Origin: a bacterium
Lineage (GTDB): Bacteria; Bacillota; Clostridia; Christensenellales; Aristaeellaceae
Reading direction: 5' to 3'
Assembly: GCA_029009515.1 (NCBI GenBank)
Contig: JAQXJZ010000112.1
Coordinates: 1-64,000 of the forward strand
DNA: 64,000 bases
The position numbers were made by a program, and so were the translations under genes. The notes below the pieces were generated by a model. That model made no database searches. It was given only the letters and a program-made list of their open reading frames with translations, and was not told the DNA's origin. Below are positions 8,857 to 17,564 of this stretch, piece by piece (the first letter of the stretch is position 1; each line of letters begins with the position of its first letter).

Positions 8857-9609
8857 ATGAAAGAGTTTTTTGGCTACTTCTTCGGCGAGGGGAGCGAACC
8901 GGAGTTTGCCATCTTCACGCTGGCGCATCTTCTGCCCGTGCTGGTGATGATTGGGGTGATTGCGCTCATCATCCGCAAGCGCGAATGGATCCGTCAATGG
9001 AAGCATGAAGAAGCGCTTCGCTGGGTGCTGGCCTTTGCGCTCATTCTGGCGGATATGTCGTATTACTGGCGGCTGGTGGGCATGCCGCAGCTGCATCCCG
9101 GCCCGGTGGAAAACCTGCCCATCGGCGTGTGCGGCTGGGCGGTGATCCTGTGCAGCTATCTGGTCATCAGCAAAAAGCAGACGCTGTTTGACATCAGCTA
9201 TTTCTGGCTTTTGTCCGGGTCGCTGTTTGCGCTCATCACGCCCACGCCGCTCACCTTCACCGGCCCCACGCGCTTCCGCTATTACCAGTTCTGGCTGGAG
9301 CACACGCTGGGCTATGTGGCCATCTTCTACATGATTTTTGTGCACGGCATGCGGCCCACGGTGAAATCCGCCTTCAAGTCATTTGCGGCGCTGGTGGTGA
9401 TGGCCGTGCTGGCTTACTGCGTCAACCGCATGATTCCCGGCGCCAACTACCTTTACATGGCGCGCCCGGAAGCCGCCCCGTCGGTGCTGGATATCCTTCC
9501 TCCCAACTTTGCGCTGAGGCTGATCATCATGGCGGCGGTCATCATGCTGATGTACGGGCTGGCCTATCTGCCGTGGTATCTGAAGGACCGCAAGGCAAAG
9601 GCGGCCTGA
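8857..9609 (+). CDS. TIGR02206 / YwaF-type integral membrane protein
   Basis: A 250-residue protein with about seven hydrophobic segments (for example LAHLLPVLVMIGVIALII and ALVVMAVLAYCVNRMI). The pattern LPIGVCGWAVIL, the aromatic- and Pro-rich loop ITPTPLTFTGPTRFRYYQFW, and a conserved N-R-M-x-P-G-A-N-Y-L-Y-M segment match the TIGR02206/YwaF membrane family, whose function is unknown. It follows the PH-like gene by 30 bp with GGGGAATGGAGC before the ATG, consistent with one transcript for the four genes from 5857 to 9609. Confidence 0.8.
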   Translation: MKEFFGYFFGEGSEPEFAIFTLAHLLPVLVMIGVIALIIRKREWIRQWKHEEALRWVLAFALILADMSYYWRLVGMPQLHPGPVENLPIGVCGWAVILCSYLVISKKQTLFDISYFWLLSGSLFALITPTPLTFTGPTRFRYYQFWLEHTLGYVAIFYMIFVHGMRPTVKSAFKSFAALVVMAVLAYCVNRMIPGANYLYMARPEAAPSVLDILPPNFALRLIIMAAVIMLMYGLAYLPWYLKDRKAKAA

Positions 9610-9620
9610 GAAAGAAAGGG

Positions 9621-9752
9621 GTGCGCGTGCGCGGACAGATCCGCAAGGCCGGGGTTGACCAGACCACGCCGCTGGTTCGCCGGCTGTCCTTTGGCATCTA
9701 CAATCAGAAGTGCAAGCCTAACCGCATGCCCATGGACTGGCTGCTGAAATGA
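9621..9752 (+). pseudogene. Short remnant of an alpha/beta-hydrolase (lysophospholipase-like)
   Basis: A 43-codon open frame from GTG 9621 to TGA 9752, too short for the ORF track, reads RRLSFGIYNQKCKPNR followed by MPMDWLLK. The pattern L-x-F-G-x-Y-N-x4-P-x-R-x-P-x-D-W-L is a segment normally found mid-protein in serine-aminopeptidase (S33) or monoacylglycerol-lipase-like hydrolases. Nothing of the catalytic Ser region remains upstream, and the normal continuation (SRDE) is replaced by a stop. An AAAGAAAGGG precedes the GTG, so translation is possible, but I regard it as a relic. Confidence 0.5.
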
Positions 9753-9766
9753 CAGAGAAAAACAAA

Positions 9767-9806
9767 ACGTCCCGCTTTCCGTGCGATGGAAAGCGGGGCG
9801 TTCTTT
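9767..9806 (+). terminator. Intrinsic terminator
   Basis: ACGTCCCGCTTTCC pairs with GGAAAGCGGGGCGT across a 7-nt loop and is followed by TTCTTTG. It ends the YwaF-type gene cluster and could also serve the convergent GH43-like gene. Confidence 0.8.
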
Positions 9807-9819
9807 GTTGCTTGCTTGT

Positions 9820-10704
9820 TCAGCCGATGCAGCGCGGCAGGCCGTTTTCAAACACGACCTCCTTGCGGGACAGGTACCAGGTTTCGCCCATGTCGGCGCT
9901 GCCCTGATAGAACAGGTGGATGCGTCCGTCGTCATCCTGAAACACATACGGATGGCCGGATTCGCTGCTATTCCACGCCCCGGCCGGGCCACAGGGCAGG
10001 ATGGGTTCGCTGGATACGCGGCGGAAGAACACGCCGTCCTCCGATACCGCACAGCCAATCTGCTGCGGCTTGCAGTTGTAGGACCCGCCGTAGAACAGGT
10101 AGATCTTTCCGTCCACCACCACGGTGGCGGGCGCTTCGATGCACTCGCCTTCCCATTTCAGCTCCGGCGTCAGCAGCGACTGATCCGCTAGCGCCGTCCA
10201 CGCATCCCGGCCAAAGCCGGAGCTCAGATCCGCCCACGCGCCGCCCAGCTTCTGCACGCGCATGTCGTGATCGCGGGTGGCAAAGTACAGGTGCAGCCTG
10301 CCGTGAAACACACACAGGTCGGCGTCGATGGCACGGCCGATGCACCACGTGGCTTTGGGCGCATAGACGGGGTTTTCCGGGTTCTTGGCAAAGTGCAGGC
10401 CATCGGCGGAAAAGGCATGGCAGATGGCGTCGCGCTGGCCGTTGCCGTAGCTCTGGTAGAACAGGTGCACGCAGCCGTCCAGCACGATGACGCCGGGCGC
10501 GGCGATGCCGTGCTGCTCGTAGGGCATCTCCAGCGGCACCTCACCGCAGACCGTCCAGTTGTCCAGATCATCGGAAACGGCGATGCCGATGCCAAAGCGG
10601 TAATCATTGTACCGCTGCGAAAAGTACAGGTAGTATCGGTCGTGGAAACGCACCACGGCGGGATCCTTGGCAAAGTGATTGAGCGCGGCGTGGGTAAACA
10701 GCAC
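9820..10704 (-). CDS. GH43/GH32-clan five-bladed beta-propeller glycosidase-like protein
   Basis: A 294-residue protein starting at GTG 10704 with AAGGAGG eight bases upstream. Repeated blades carry KDPAVVRFHDRYYLYF, VHLFYQSYGNG, LHLYFATRDHD, KIYLFYGGSY and IHLFYQGS, the hallmark of the GH32/43/62/68/117/130 propeller superfamily. A possible catalytic Asp lies in KDPAV and a possible acid in EGECIEAPA. No signal peptide is present, so it acts in the cytosol if active. Family assignment within the clan (GH43-like versus GH117/GH130-like) is uncertain, as is the substrate, which may be an arabinoside or xyloside. The gene sits downstream of cysS, separated by a hairpin. Confidence 0.7.
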   Translation of the reverse strand: MLFTHAALNHFAKDPAVVRFHDRYYLYFSQRYNDYRFGIGIAVSDDLDNWTVCGEVPLEMPYEQHGIAAPGVIVLDGCVHLFYQSYGNGQRDAICHAFSADGLHFAKNPENPVYAPKATWCIGRAIDADLCVFHGRLHLYFATRDHDMRVQKLGGAWADLSSGFGRDAWTALADQSLLTPELKWEGECIEAPATVVVDGKIYLFYGGSYNCKPQQIGCAVSEDGVFFRRVSSEPILPCGPAGAWNSSESGHPYVFQDDDGRIHLFYQGSADMGETWYLSRKEVVFENGLPRCIG

Positions 10705-10731
10705 GGCGATTCCTCCTTGAAATGCGCAACA

Positions 10732-10757
10732 GGCCGCCGAAGGCAGGTTCGGCGGCC
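10732..10757 (-). terminator. Hairpin after cysS
   Basis: GGCCGCCGAA and TTCGGCGGCC form a perfect 10-bp stem with a 6-nt loop between cysS and the GH43-like gene. The following T-tract is weak on the minus strand, so it may be a partial terminator or a processing site. Confidence 0.55.
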
Positions 10758-10770
10758 ATGTGTATCTGTG

Positions 10771-12186
10771 TCAGATCCTCTTCCACTTGGTGCCCTGGGG
10801 CGTGTCGATGATCTCGATGCCGCGGGCCTTCAGTTCGTCGCGGATGCGGTCGGCTTCGGCGAAGTTCCTGGCCTTCTTGGCGGCGGTACGGGCTTCGATG
10901 AGGCCGTCGATCTCGGGATCGGCAGACGCGGCGGCTTCCTCTTCCTGCTGCTTGCGGATCTTGCCGGCTTCCTCGATGAGGTTGAGGGAGAGCACGTAGT
11001 CGAAATCCTTCAGCGCAGCCAGCTTGGTGGCGTCATTGCACTTGGCCTTGAGCACGTCGTACACGGCGGTGATGGCCAGAGAGGTGTTCAGGTCGTTGTT
11101 GAGGGAGGTGAGGAAGCGCTCCTTCAGCGCGTCAAACGCGGCCTGATCCACTTCGCCGTCTTCCTTGAGGGTGGCGATGCGGGCGATCAGCTTTTCGTAG
11201 GTGGCGGCGGCGTTGTCGAGGTTCTCCCAGGAGAACACCAGATTGCGGCGGTAGTGGCTCTGCAGGCAGAACAGGCGGTACACCATGGGGTTGTAGCCCT
11301 TTTCCTTGAGCAGGCTCACGGTCAGGAACTCGCCCGTGGACTTGCTCATCTTGCCGGTATCCGTGTTCAGGTGATGCACATGGAACCAGTAGTTGCACCA
11401 CTTGTGGCCCAGGTAGCTTTCGGACTGGGCGATTTCGTTGGTGTGGTGGGGGAAGGCGTTGTCGATGCCGCCGCAGTGGATGTCCAGGTCCTCGCCCAGA
11501 TGCTTCATGGAGATGCCGGAGCACTCAATGTGCCAGCCGGGATAGCCCACACCCCAGGGAGAATCCCACTTGAGGGCCTGATCCTCAAACTTGGACTTGG
11601 TGAACCACAGCACGAAGTCGTTCTTGTTGCGCTTGTTGGTGTCCTCTTCCACGCCCTCGCGCACGCCCACGGCCAGATCATCCTCGTCATGGTCGTTGAA
11701 CACGTAGTACTTGTCCAGCGTGGCGGTATCAAAGTACACATTGCCGCCGGCCAGATAGGCCTTGCCCTTTTCAATGAGGGTTTCCACGATGTGGATGTAC
11801 TCGGCAATGCAGTTGGTGGCGGGCTCCACCACGTCCGGGCGCTTGATGTTCAGCGCGTCGCAGTCAGCAAAGAACGCGTCGGTGTAGTACTGGGCAATCT
11901 CCATGACGGTCTTGTTTTCGCGGCGGGCGCCCTTGAGCATCTTGTCCTCGCCGGTGTCGGCGTCGGAGGCCAGGTGGCCCACGTCGGTGATGTTCATCAC
12001 GCGCTTCACATTATAGCCCGCGTAGCGCAGGGACTTTTCCAGAATGTCCTCCATGATGTAGGTGCGCAGGTTGCCGATATGGGCAAAGTGGTACACGGTC
12101 GGGCCGCAGGTGTACATCTTGACGATGTCGGGGGAGTTGGGGGTGAACAGTTCCCTCTTGTGGGATGCGGAATTGTACAGATACAT
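10771..12186 (-). CDS. cysS: Cysteinyl-tRNA synthetase
   Basis: Class I synthetase that charges tRNA-Cys. The 471-residue frame starts at ATG 12186, where AAGGAGG sits 7 nt upstream; the upstream extension in the ORF track is T-box leader sequence. Visible signatures are CGPTVYHFAHIGNLRT near residues 23-38 (first zinc Cys and the HIGH-type HIGN motif), GWHIECS with the zinc-ligand Cys, HHTNEIAQ, and KMSKS. The length agrees with bacterial CysRS. It is controlled by a leader carrying a canonical T-box and terminator, so expression should rise when uncharged tRNA-Cys accumulates. Confidence 0.97.
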   Translation of the reverse strand: MYLYNSASHKRELFTPNSPDIVKMYTCGPTVYHFAHIGNLRTYIMEDILEKSLRYAGYNVKRVMNITDVGHLASDADTGEDKMLKGARRENKTVMEIAQYYTDAFFADCDALNIKRPDVVEPATNCIAEYIHIVETLIEKGKAYLAGGNVYFDTATLDKYYVFNDHDEDDLAVGVREGVEEDTNKRNKNDFVLWFTKSKFEDQALKWDSPWGVGYPGWHIECSGISMKHLGEDLDIHCGGIDNAFPHHTNEIAQSESYLGHKWCNYWFHVHHLNTDTGKMSKSTGEFLTVSLLKEKGYNPMVYRLFCLQSHYRRNLVFSWENLDNAAATYEKLIARIATLKEDGEVDQAAFDALKERFLTSLNNDLNTSLAITAVYDVLKAKCNDATKLAALKDFDYVLSLNLIEEAGKIRKQQEEEAAASADPEIDGLIEARTAAKKARNFAEADRIRDELKARGIEIIDTPQGTKWKRI

Positions 12187-12210
12187 GGTGCTGCCTCCTT
12201 GCTGTGCTGG

Positions 12211-12261
12211 AAAAATGAAAACGCCCGCCACTTGTGCCTTCACGGGCATAAGAGGCGGGCG
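12211..12261 (-). terminator. T-box-controlled terminator
   Basis: CGCCCGCC and GGCGGGCG bracket a loop and are followed by TTTTCATTTTT on the minus strand, just upstream of the cysS ribosome binding site. This is the attenuator part of the T-box. Confidence 0.88.
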
Positions 12262-12430
12262 AAGAACGCTCGCGGTTCCACTCTCATTTATCACTCAATC
12301 ATTTGGGTTCGCTCCCGGACGCACTTTCGCAGCCTGCTCATCAGCCGGGCTTTCAGCCCGCGACCCGGCCTCTCTTGGAAAAGCGTTTGCGCTGCTACTC
12401 TTTCCGTTCAACGCGATATGCAGTTACTGC
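12211..12430 (-). promoter_or_regulatory. T-box riboswitch leader of cysS (tRNA-Cys responsive)
   Basis: On the minus strand the leader contains the conserved AGAGTGGAACCGCG T-box (12271-12284), an upstream Stem I region with GAACGGAAAGAGTAGC and AAGAGAGGCC elements, and a downstream GC-rich terminator. UGC triplets suitable as a Cys specifier occur at 12321-12323 and 12329-12331; I cannot tell by eye which lies in the specifier loop. Uncharged tRNA-Cys binding would stabilise the antiterminator that includes the T-box. Confidence 0.92.
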
Positions 12431-12433
12431 CTC

Positions 12434-12463
12434 ATTGTAACGGGTGACTGGGCGGTTTGTCAA
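12434..12463 (-). promoter_or_regulatory. cysS promoter
   Basis: TTGACA and TACAAT separated by 18 bp on the minus strand, directly upstream of the T-box leader. Confidence 0.8.
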
Positions 12464-12479
12464 GGGGAAGTAAAGCGTG

Positions 12480-12507
12480 TTGACAAGGGGAAATGCTTTG
12501 GTATAAA
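12480..12507 (+). promoter_or_regulatory. Promoter of the GH3 beta-glucosidase gene
   Basis: TTGACA and TATAAA with a 16-bp spacer, about 55 bp upstream of the GH3 ATG and divergent from the cysS promoter. Confidence 0.75.
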
Positions 12508-12562
12508 ATTCTTGTCAGATTGATACGCTGCGGCACGGCCGCGGCTTTGATGAGGTGAAAAA

Positions 12563-14830
12563 ATGGATATCAAAAAGCTCATTTCTGAAATGACCCTGGA
12601 GGAAAAAGCCTCGCTGCTCAGCGGCCTGGATTTCTGGCACACCAAGCCCGTTGAGCGCCTGGGCATTCCCAGCGTGATGGTGTCCGACGGCCCGCATGGC
12701 CTGCGCAAACAGTCCGATCAGGCGGATCATCTGGGCGTGAACGAGAGCATCAAGGCGGTGTGTATGCCCACCGCCTGCGCCACCGCCGCCAGCTTTGACC
12801 GCGATATGCTGCGTCAGATCGGCGAAGCGGTGGGCGACGCCTGCCAGCATGAGAAGGTGGCGGTCGATCTGGGCCCTGCCGTCAACATCAAGCGCTCGCC
12901 CCTGTGCGGCCGCAACTTTGAATATTTCAGCGAGGATCCCTATCTGGCGGCGGAGCTGTCCACCAGCCTCATCAAGGGCATCCAGAGCCGCAACATCGGC
13001 GTGAGCGTGAAGCACTTTGCCGCCAACAGCCAGGAGCACCGCCGCATGTCCTCCGACAGCGTGGTGGATGAGCGCACCCTGCGCGAAATCTACTATCCCG
13101 CCTTTGAAAGCGCCGTGAAGGACGGCAAGGCCTGGACGGTCATGTGCTCCTACAACCGCTTGAACGGCGAATATGCCTCCCAGCACCGCGGCCTGCTCAC
13201 CGACCTTCTGCGCGGCGAGTGGGGCTTTGACGGCTATGTGGTCAGCGACTGGGGCGCTGTGAGCGACCGCGTGAAGGGCGTGCATGCGGGACTGGATCTG
13301 GAAATGCCCGCTTCCGGCGGCACCAACGACCAGCGTGTGGTGGAAGCCGTGCGCGCGGGCGAGCTGGACGAGAAGGACGTGGATCTGGCTGTGGAGCGCA
13401 TCCTGACCGTGCACAAACGCTACTGGGACAACGCAAAGCCCGATACCCCGTGGGACATGGAAGCCCAGCACGAGCTGGCCCGTCAGCTGGCGGCCGAGTG
13501 CATGGTGCTGCTCAAGAACGAGGACGGCGTGCTGCCCATCGCCCAGGACGAAACCGTGGCCGTCATTGGCCGGTTTGCCAAGGTGCCGCGCTATCAGGGC
13601 GGCGGCAGCAGCCACATCAACAGCTTCAAGGTGGAAAGCCTGCTGGATGCGCTCGAGGGCAATGAGAAGATCACCTATGCGCAGGGCTACGACATCGTGA
13701 CCGAGGAGCCGGACGAAGCCCTGATCGCCGAGGCCGTCGAGGCGGCGAAGAAGGCCGACAAGGCCGTCATTGTGGCCGGCCTGCCGGACAGCTTTGAATC
13801 CGAAGGCTATGACCGCACGCACATGCGCATGCCCGCCTGTCAGGTGGCGCTCATCGAACGCGTGGCCGCCGTCAATCCCAACACCATCGTGGTGCTGTAC
13901 AATGGTTCGCCTGTGGAAATGCCGTGGATCGGCTGCGTGAAGGCCGTTGTGGAAGGCTATCTGGGCGGCCAGGCCGTGGGCGGCGCGACCAAACTGGTGC
14001 TGTGGGGCGATGTGAACCCCTGCGGCCGCCTGCCGGAGAGCTTCCCCATCAAGCTGGAGCACAACCCCAGCTACCTCACCTACGGCGGCGAGGGCGATAC
14101 GGCCATCTACAGCGAGGGCGTGTTTGTGGGCTACCGCTACTATGACAGAAAGTGCATGGACGTGCTGTTCCCCTTCGGCTACGGCCTGAGCTATACCAGC
14201 TACGAGTACAGCAACCTCACCGTGAGCGCTGACAGCATCAGGGATACCGACACGCTGAACGTGACCGTGGACGTCACCAACACCGGCAAGCTGCCCGGCA
14301 AGGAAGTGATGCAGCTGTACGTGGGTGATTGCGAAAGCAGCGTGTTCCGCCCCGTGCGCGAGCTCAAGGGCTTTGAAAAGGTGGCATTGCAGCCCGGCGA
14401 AACCAAGACGGTTTCCTTTACGCTGGGCAAGCGCGCTTTCGCCTACTGGAATGCGGCGCTGCATGACTGGCATGTGGAAAGCGGCGCGTTCACCATTGAA
14501 ATCGGCCGCTCCAGCCGGGATATCGCGCTTAGCAAAACCATCAACGTGGAGAGCACCGTGGAGGTGCCCGCGCACTTCACCGTCAACAGCATCTTTGCCG
14601 ATTTCATGAAGAGCCCCAAGGCCATGGCGGTGCTTGCGCCCATCGTGGAGGAAATGGCGCACGGCATGGGCATGGGCGGCGACAGCGAAACCGCGCAGAG
14701 CGCCATCAGCAGCGAGATGGTGGAAGCCATGGTGCGCTACATGCCGCTGCGCAGCGTGGCCAGCTTCTCCGGCGGAAAGCTGGGCTACAAGGAGCTCAGC
14801 GCGCTGGTGGACATGATCAACAACGCCTGA
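12563..14830 (+). CDS. GH3 beta-glucosidase
   Basis: A 755-residue intracellular glycoside hydrolase that releases terminal beta-linked glucose or xylose from oligosaccharides. The N-terminal barrel holds SDGPHGLR near 41-48, KHFAANSQEHRR near 150-161, and GFDGYVVSDWG with presumptive nucleophile Asp229. The alpha/beta sandwich follows, then a fibronectin-III-like domain near 560-650 and an extra C-terminal tail rich in Met. There is no signal peptide. GAGGTG precedes the ATG. Its own promoter lies upstream and a strong terminator follows. The exact aglycone preference cannot be predicted. Confidence 0.93.
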   Translation: MDIKKLISEMTLEEKASLLSGLDFWHTKPVERLGIPSVMVSDGPHGLRKQSDQADHLGVNESIKAVCMPTACATAASFDRDMLRQIGEAVGDACQHEKVAVDLGPAVNIKRSPLCGRNFEYFSEDPYLAAELSTSLIKGIQSRNIGVSVKHFAANSQEHRRMSSDSVVDERTLREIYYPAFESAVKDGKAWTVMCSYNRLNGEYASQHRGLLTDLLRGEWGFDGYVVSDWGAVSDRVKGVHAGLDLEMPASGGTNDQRVVEAVRAGELDEKDVDLAVERILTVHKRYWDNAKPDTPWDMEAQHELARQLAAECMVLLKNEDGVLPIAQDETVAVIGRFAKVPRYQGGGSSHINSFKVESLLDALEGNEKITYAQGYDIVTEEPDEALIAEAVEAAKKADKAVIVAGLPDSFESEGYDRTHMRMPACQVALIERVAAVNPNTIVVLYNGSPVEMPWIGCVKAVVEGYLGGQAVGGATKLVLWGDVNPCGRLPESFPIKLEHNPSYLTYGGEGDTAIYSEGVFVGYRYYDRKCMDVLFPFGYGLSYTSYEYSNLTVSADSIRDTDTLNVTVDVTNTGKLPGKEVMQLYVGDCESSVFRPVRELKGFEKVALQPGETKTVSFTLGKRAFAYWNAALHDWHVESGAFTIEIGRSSRDIALSKTINVESTVEVPAHFTVNSIFADFMKSPKAMAVLAPIVEEMAHGMGMGGDSETAQSAISSEMVEAMVRYMPLRSVASFSGGKLGYKELSALVDMINNA

Positions 14831-14920
14831 TGAACCGGCATGCGCCGGTGGCTTATCGACCAAGGTACAGAAGAGTCAAGTCCGTCCCACGATCCAAACA
14901 TGACTTTTCCGCAACAAAAC

Positions 14921-14951
14921 AAACCCACCGGTTCAGCCGGTGGGTTTGCTT
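14921..14951 (+). terminator. Intrinsic terminator after GH3
   Basis: AAACCCACCGG and CCGGTGGGTTT form an 11-bp stem with a 5-6-nt loop, followed by GCTTT. Confidence 0.85.
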
Positions 14952-15051
14952 TGCCTGAAAAAAATGAATATGGTCCGGTGCAGGAAAACGCCGGAAAAAG
15001 GCGAATGGGTAGAGTACATGATTCACTATACGAGAGGCAGGTTATCCCGCT

Positions 15052-17505
15052 ATGAATCTCATCTCTCTCAACGGCGCGTGGCGCATGCGTGAATGCGGCA
15101 CCGAAAACTGGCACGAAGCGCTGGTTCCCGGCTCTGTCTATGCCGACCTGATGCGCGATGGTTCCATGCCCGATCCCTTCTGGCGCAACAATGAGCTGGC
15201 CGCTTTTGACCTGCTCAAAAAGGATTACGAGTACACCCGCACCTTCACCATGACAGACCTTGCGCAGAAGCGCTACGTGCTGCGCTGCCACGGCCTGGAC
15301 ACGCTGGCCCATGTGTTCATCAATGGCGTGAAGGTGGCCTATGTGGAAAATATGCACGTCACCTGGGAATGGGACGTGAAGCAGCTGCTCAAGGCGGGCG
15401 AAAATGAGATTGCGATCCGTTTTGATTCTCCCATCCTCGCAGCTCTGGAACGCTACGACCAGAGCCCCGGCTGGTACTGCACCGACGCCATCCCCGGCTT
15501 CCAGCATGTGCGCAAGACCCACTGCATGTACGGCTGGGACTGGGGCCCCCGACTCCCGGACGCGGGCATCTGGCGCGACATCGAGCTTTTGTGCATCGAT
15601 GAAGCCAAGCTGGACAGCGTTCTGGTTCTGCAGAAGCACGAAGCGGGCAAGGTGACGCTGCAGTTCAAGCCCGAAATCGACGGCTGCGCCGATGGCTGGA
15701 AGGCCGTTGTGACCGCGCCGGACGGCGAAAGCTGGACCGTGGAATCCAAAGACGGCGACGAGGTCGTCATCGAAAACCCGCAGCTTTGGTGGCCCAACGG
15801 CTTTGGCGCTCAGCCTCTGTATACGGTGACCGTCACGGCCTTTGCCAACGGCAAAGCGCAGGATGCCTGGCAGCGCCGCATCGGCCTGCGCACCATGGGC
15901 ATCAGCCGCGAAAAGGATCAGTGGGGCGAGGAATTCTGCCACATTGTCAACGGCGTCAAGGTGTTTGGCATGGGCGCGGATTACATCCCCGAGGACAACA
16001 TCTTCAGCCGCATCACGCCGGAACGCACCCGCAGGCTTCTGGAGGACGCCAAGCTGGCCAACTTCAACGCCGTGCGCGTATGGGGCGGCGGCTACTATCC
16101 GGATGATTTCTTCTATGACATCTGCGACGAGCTGGGCCTGATGGTGTGGCAGGATCTGATGTTCTCCTGCGCCTTCTACGATATGACGCCCGAGTTCGAC
16201 CAGTCCATCCGCCGGGAAACCGCCGACAACGTCAAGCGCCTGCGCCATCACGCATCTCTGGCGCTCATCTGCGGCAACAACGAGATGGAGATGTTCATGG
16301 GTCAGGCGCTGCAGACCACCATGCAGGGCGACTTTGAAACCAACGGCCCCAAGGACTATCACCACTACACCGACTATGTGAAGATGTTTGAGTACGTGCT
16401 GCCCTCCGTGGTGAAGGAGCACGCGCCCCAGACCTTCTGGTGGCCGGCCTCGCCGTCCTCCGGCGGCAACTTTGACGAGCCCAACGCCGAAAACCGCGGC
16501 GATGTGCACTATTGGGAAGTGTGGCACGGCAAAAAGCCCTTCACCGACTACCGCAAGTTCTTCTTCCGCTACGCCTCCGAGTTTGGCTTCCAGTCCTTCC
16601 CGTGCCTGAAGACTGTGGAAGCCTTCACCGAGCCGGAGGACCGCAACGTGTTCTCCCGCGTGATGGAGTACCACCAGCGCAACAAGGCCGCCAACGGCAA
16701 CATTCTGGCCTATCTGGCGCAGACCTACAAGTATCCCGCCACGTTTGACAACCTGCTGTACTGCTCGCAGCTTCTGCAGGCGGACGCCATCCGCTACGGC
16801 GTGGAGCACTGGAGGCGCAACCGCGGCCGCTGCATGGGCGCCATCATCTGGCAGCTCAACGACTGCTGGCCGGTGGCCTCCTGGGCGTCCATCGACTACT
16901 TTGGCCGCTGGAAGGCCATGCATTATGCCGCCAAGCGCTTCTTCGCGCCGGTCATGATCTCCGCCGAGGAAGAGGGCGAGCTGACCCAGCAGCCCAACGT
17001 GATCGACTTCCTGCGCAAGCCCTTTGTGTGCAGCGCCAAGCTCAACGTCGCCAACGAAACCATGGCGGATGTGAAGGGCCTGGTGAAGTGGGCGCTGCGC
17101 GATGCGCACGGCTGCATCGTTCGTTCCGGCGAGCAGGAGCTGGCCATTCCCGCGCTGAGCGCCGCGTGGATGGATGAAATCACCTTTGAAGAAGCGGTGA
17201 CCACCAAGCACTACCTCAGCTATCGCTTCGAAGTGAACGGTGAAACCATCAGCGAAGGCACGGCGCTGTTCTGCGCGCCCAAGCACTTTGAGTTTGTCAA
17301 TCCCAAGCTGCAGGTGCGTCAGGAGGGCGACGAGATTGTGGTAACCGCCAACGCCTTTGCCCGCTTCGTATGCGTGGAGAGCGACGACCCCGATATGCTG
17401 CTCAGCGACAACTACTTCGACCTCAATGCCAGCGAAAAGCGCGTGAAGATCCTGCGCGGCAGCGCCAGCAACCTGCGCGTGCGCAGCGTGTTTGATCTGG
17501 CGTAA
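15052..17505 (+). CDS. GH2 beta-mannosidase
   Basis: An 817-residue exo-beta-mannosidase-type enzyme of family GH2. The N-terminal jelly roll starts SLNGAWRMRECG, and the mannosidase-like VPGSVYADLM is visible near residues 25-34. The barrel carries CGNNEMEMF with presumptive acid/base Glu411 and YASEFGFQSFP with presumptive nucleophile Glu510. WGWDWGPRLP-type sequence (YGWDWGPRLP, ~160-169) is also typical of beta-mannosidases. No signal peptide, so mannan-derived oligosaccharides would be cut in the cytosol. It lies between terminators, so it is probably monocistronic. Confidence 0.93.
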   Translation: MNLISLNGAWRMRECGTENWHEALVPGSVYADLMRDGSMPDPFWRNNELAAFDLLKKDYEYTRTFTMTDLAQKRYVLRCHGLDTLAHVFINGVKVAYVENMHVTWEWDVKQLLKAGENEIAIRFDSPILAALERYDQSPGWYCTDAIPGFQHVRKTHCMYGWDWGPRLPDAGIWRDIELLCIDEAKLDSVLVLQKHEAGKVTLQFKPEIDGCADGWKAVVTAPDGESWTVESKDGDEVVIENPQLWWPNGFGAQPLYTVTVTAFANGKAQDAWQRRIGLRTMGISREKDQWGEEFCHIVNGVKVFGMGADYIPEDNIFSRITPERTRRLLEDAKLANFNAVRVWGGGYYPDDFFYDICDELGLMVWQDLMFSCAFYDMTPEFDQSIRRETADNVKRLRHHASLALICGNNEMEMFMGQALQTTMQGDFETNGPKDYHHYTDYVKMFEYVLPSVVKEHAPQTFWWPASPSSGGNFDEPNAENRGDVHYWEVWHGKKPFTDYRKFFFRYASEFGFQSFPCLKTVEAFTEPEDRNVFSRVMEYHQRNKAANGNILAYLAQTYKYPATFDNLLYCSQLLQADAIRYGVEHWRRNRGRCMGAIIWQLNDCWPVASWASIDYFGRWKAMHYAAKRFFAPVMISAEEEGELTQQPNVIDFLRKPFVCSAKLNVANETMADVKGLVKWALRDAHGCIVRSGEQELAIPALSAAWMDEITFEEAVTTKHYLSYRFEVNGETISEGTALFCAPKHFEFVNPKLQVRQEGDEIVVTANAFARFVCVESDDPDMLLSDNYFDLNASEKRVKILRGSASNLRVRSVFDLA

Positions 17506-17513
17506 CATTTCAC

Positions 17514-17545
17514 GAGAACGGCAGTCTTGTGCTGCCGTTCTCTTT
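17514..17545 (+). terminator. Intrinsic terminator after GH2
   Basis: GAGAACGGCAG and CTGCCGTTCTC form an 11-bp stem with a 7-nt loop followed by TTTGC. The MATE ribosome binding site begins only a few bases further on, so read-through into it is possible. Confidence 0.75.
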
Positions 17546-17564
17546 GCGAAAGGAAAGACGTACC

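Noticed and set aside
12515-14863. 782-aa minus-strand ORF antisense to GH3
   Set aside because: Low-complexity His/Ala/Val-rich shadow; the plus strand encodes an intact GH3 with RBS and promoter.
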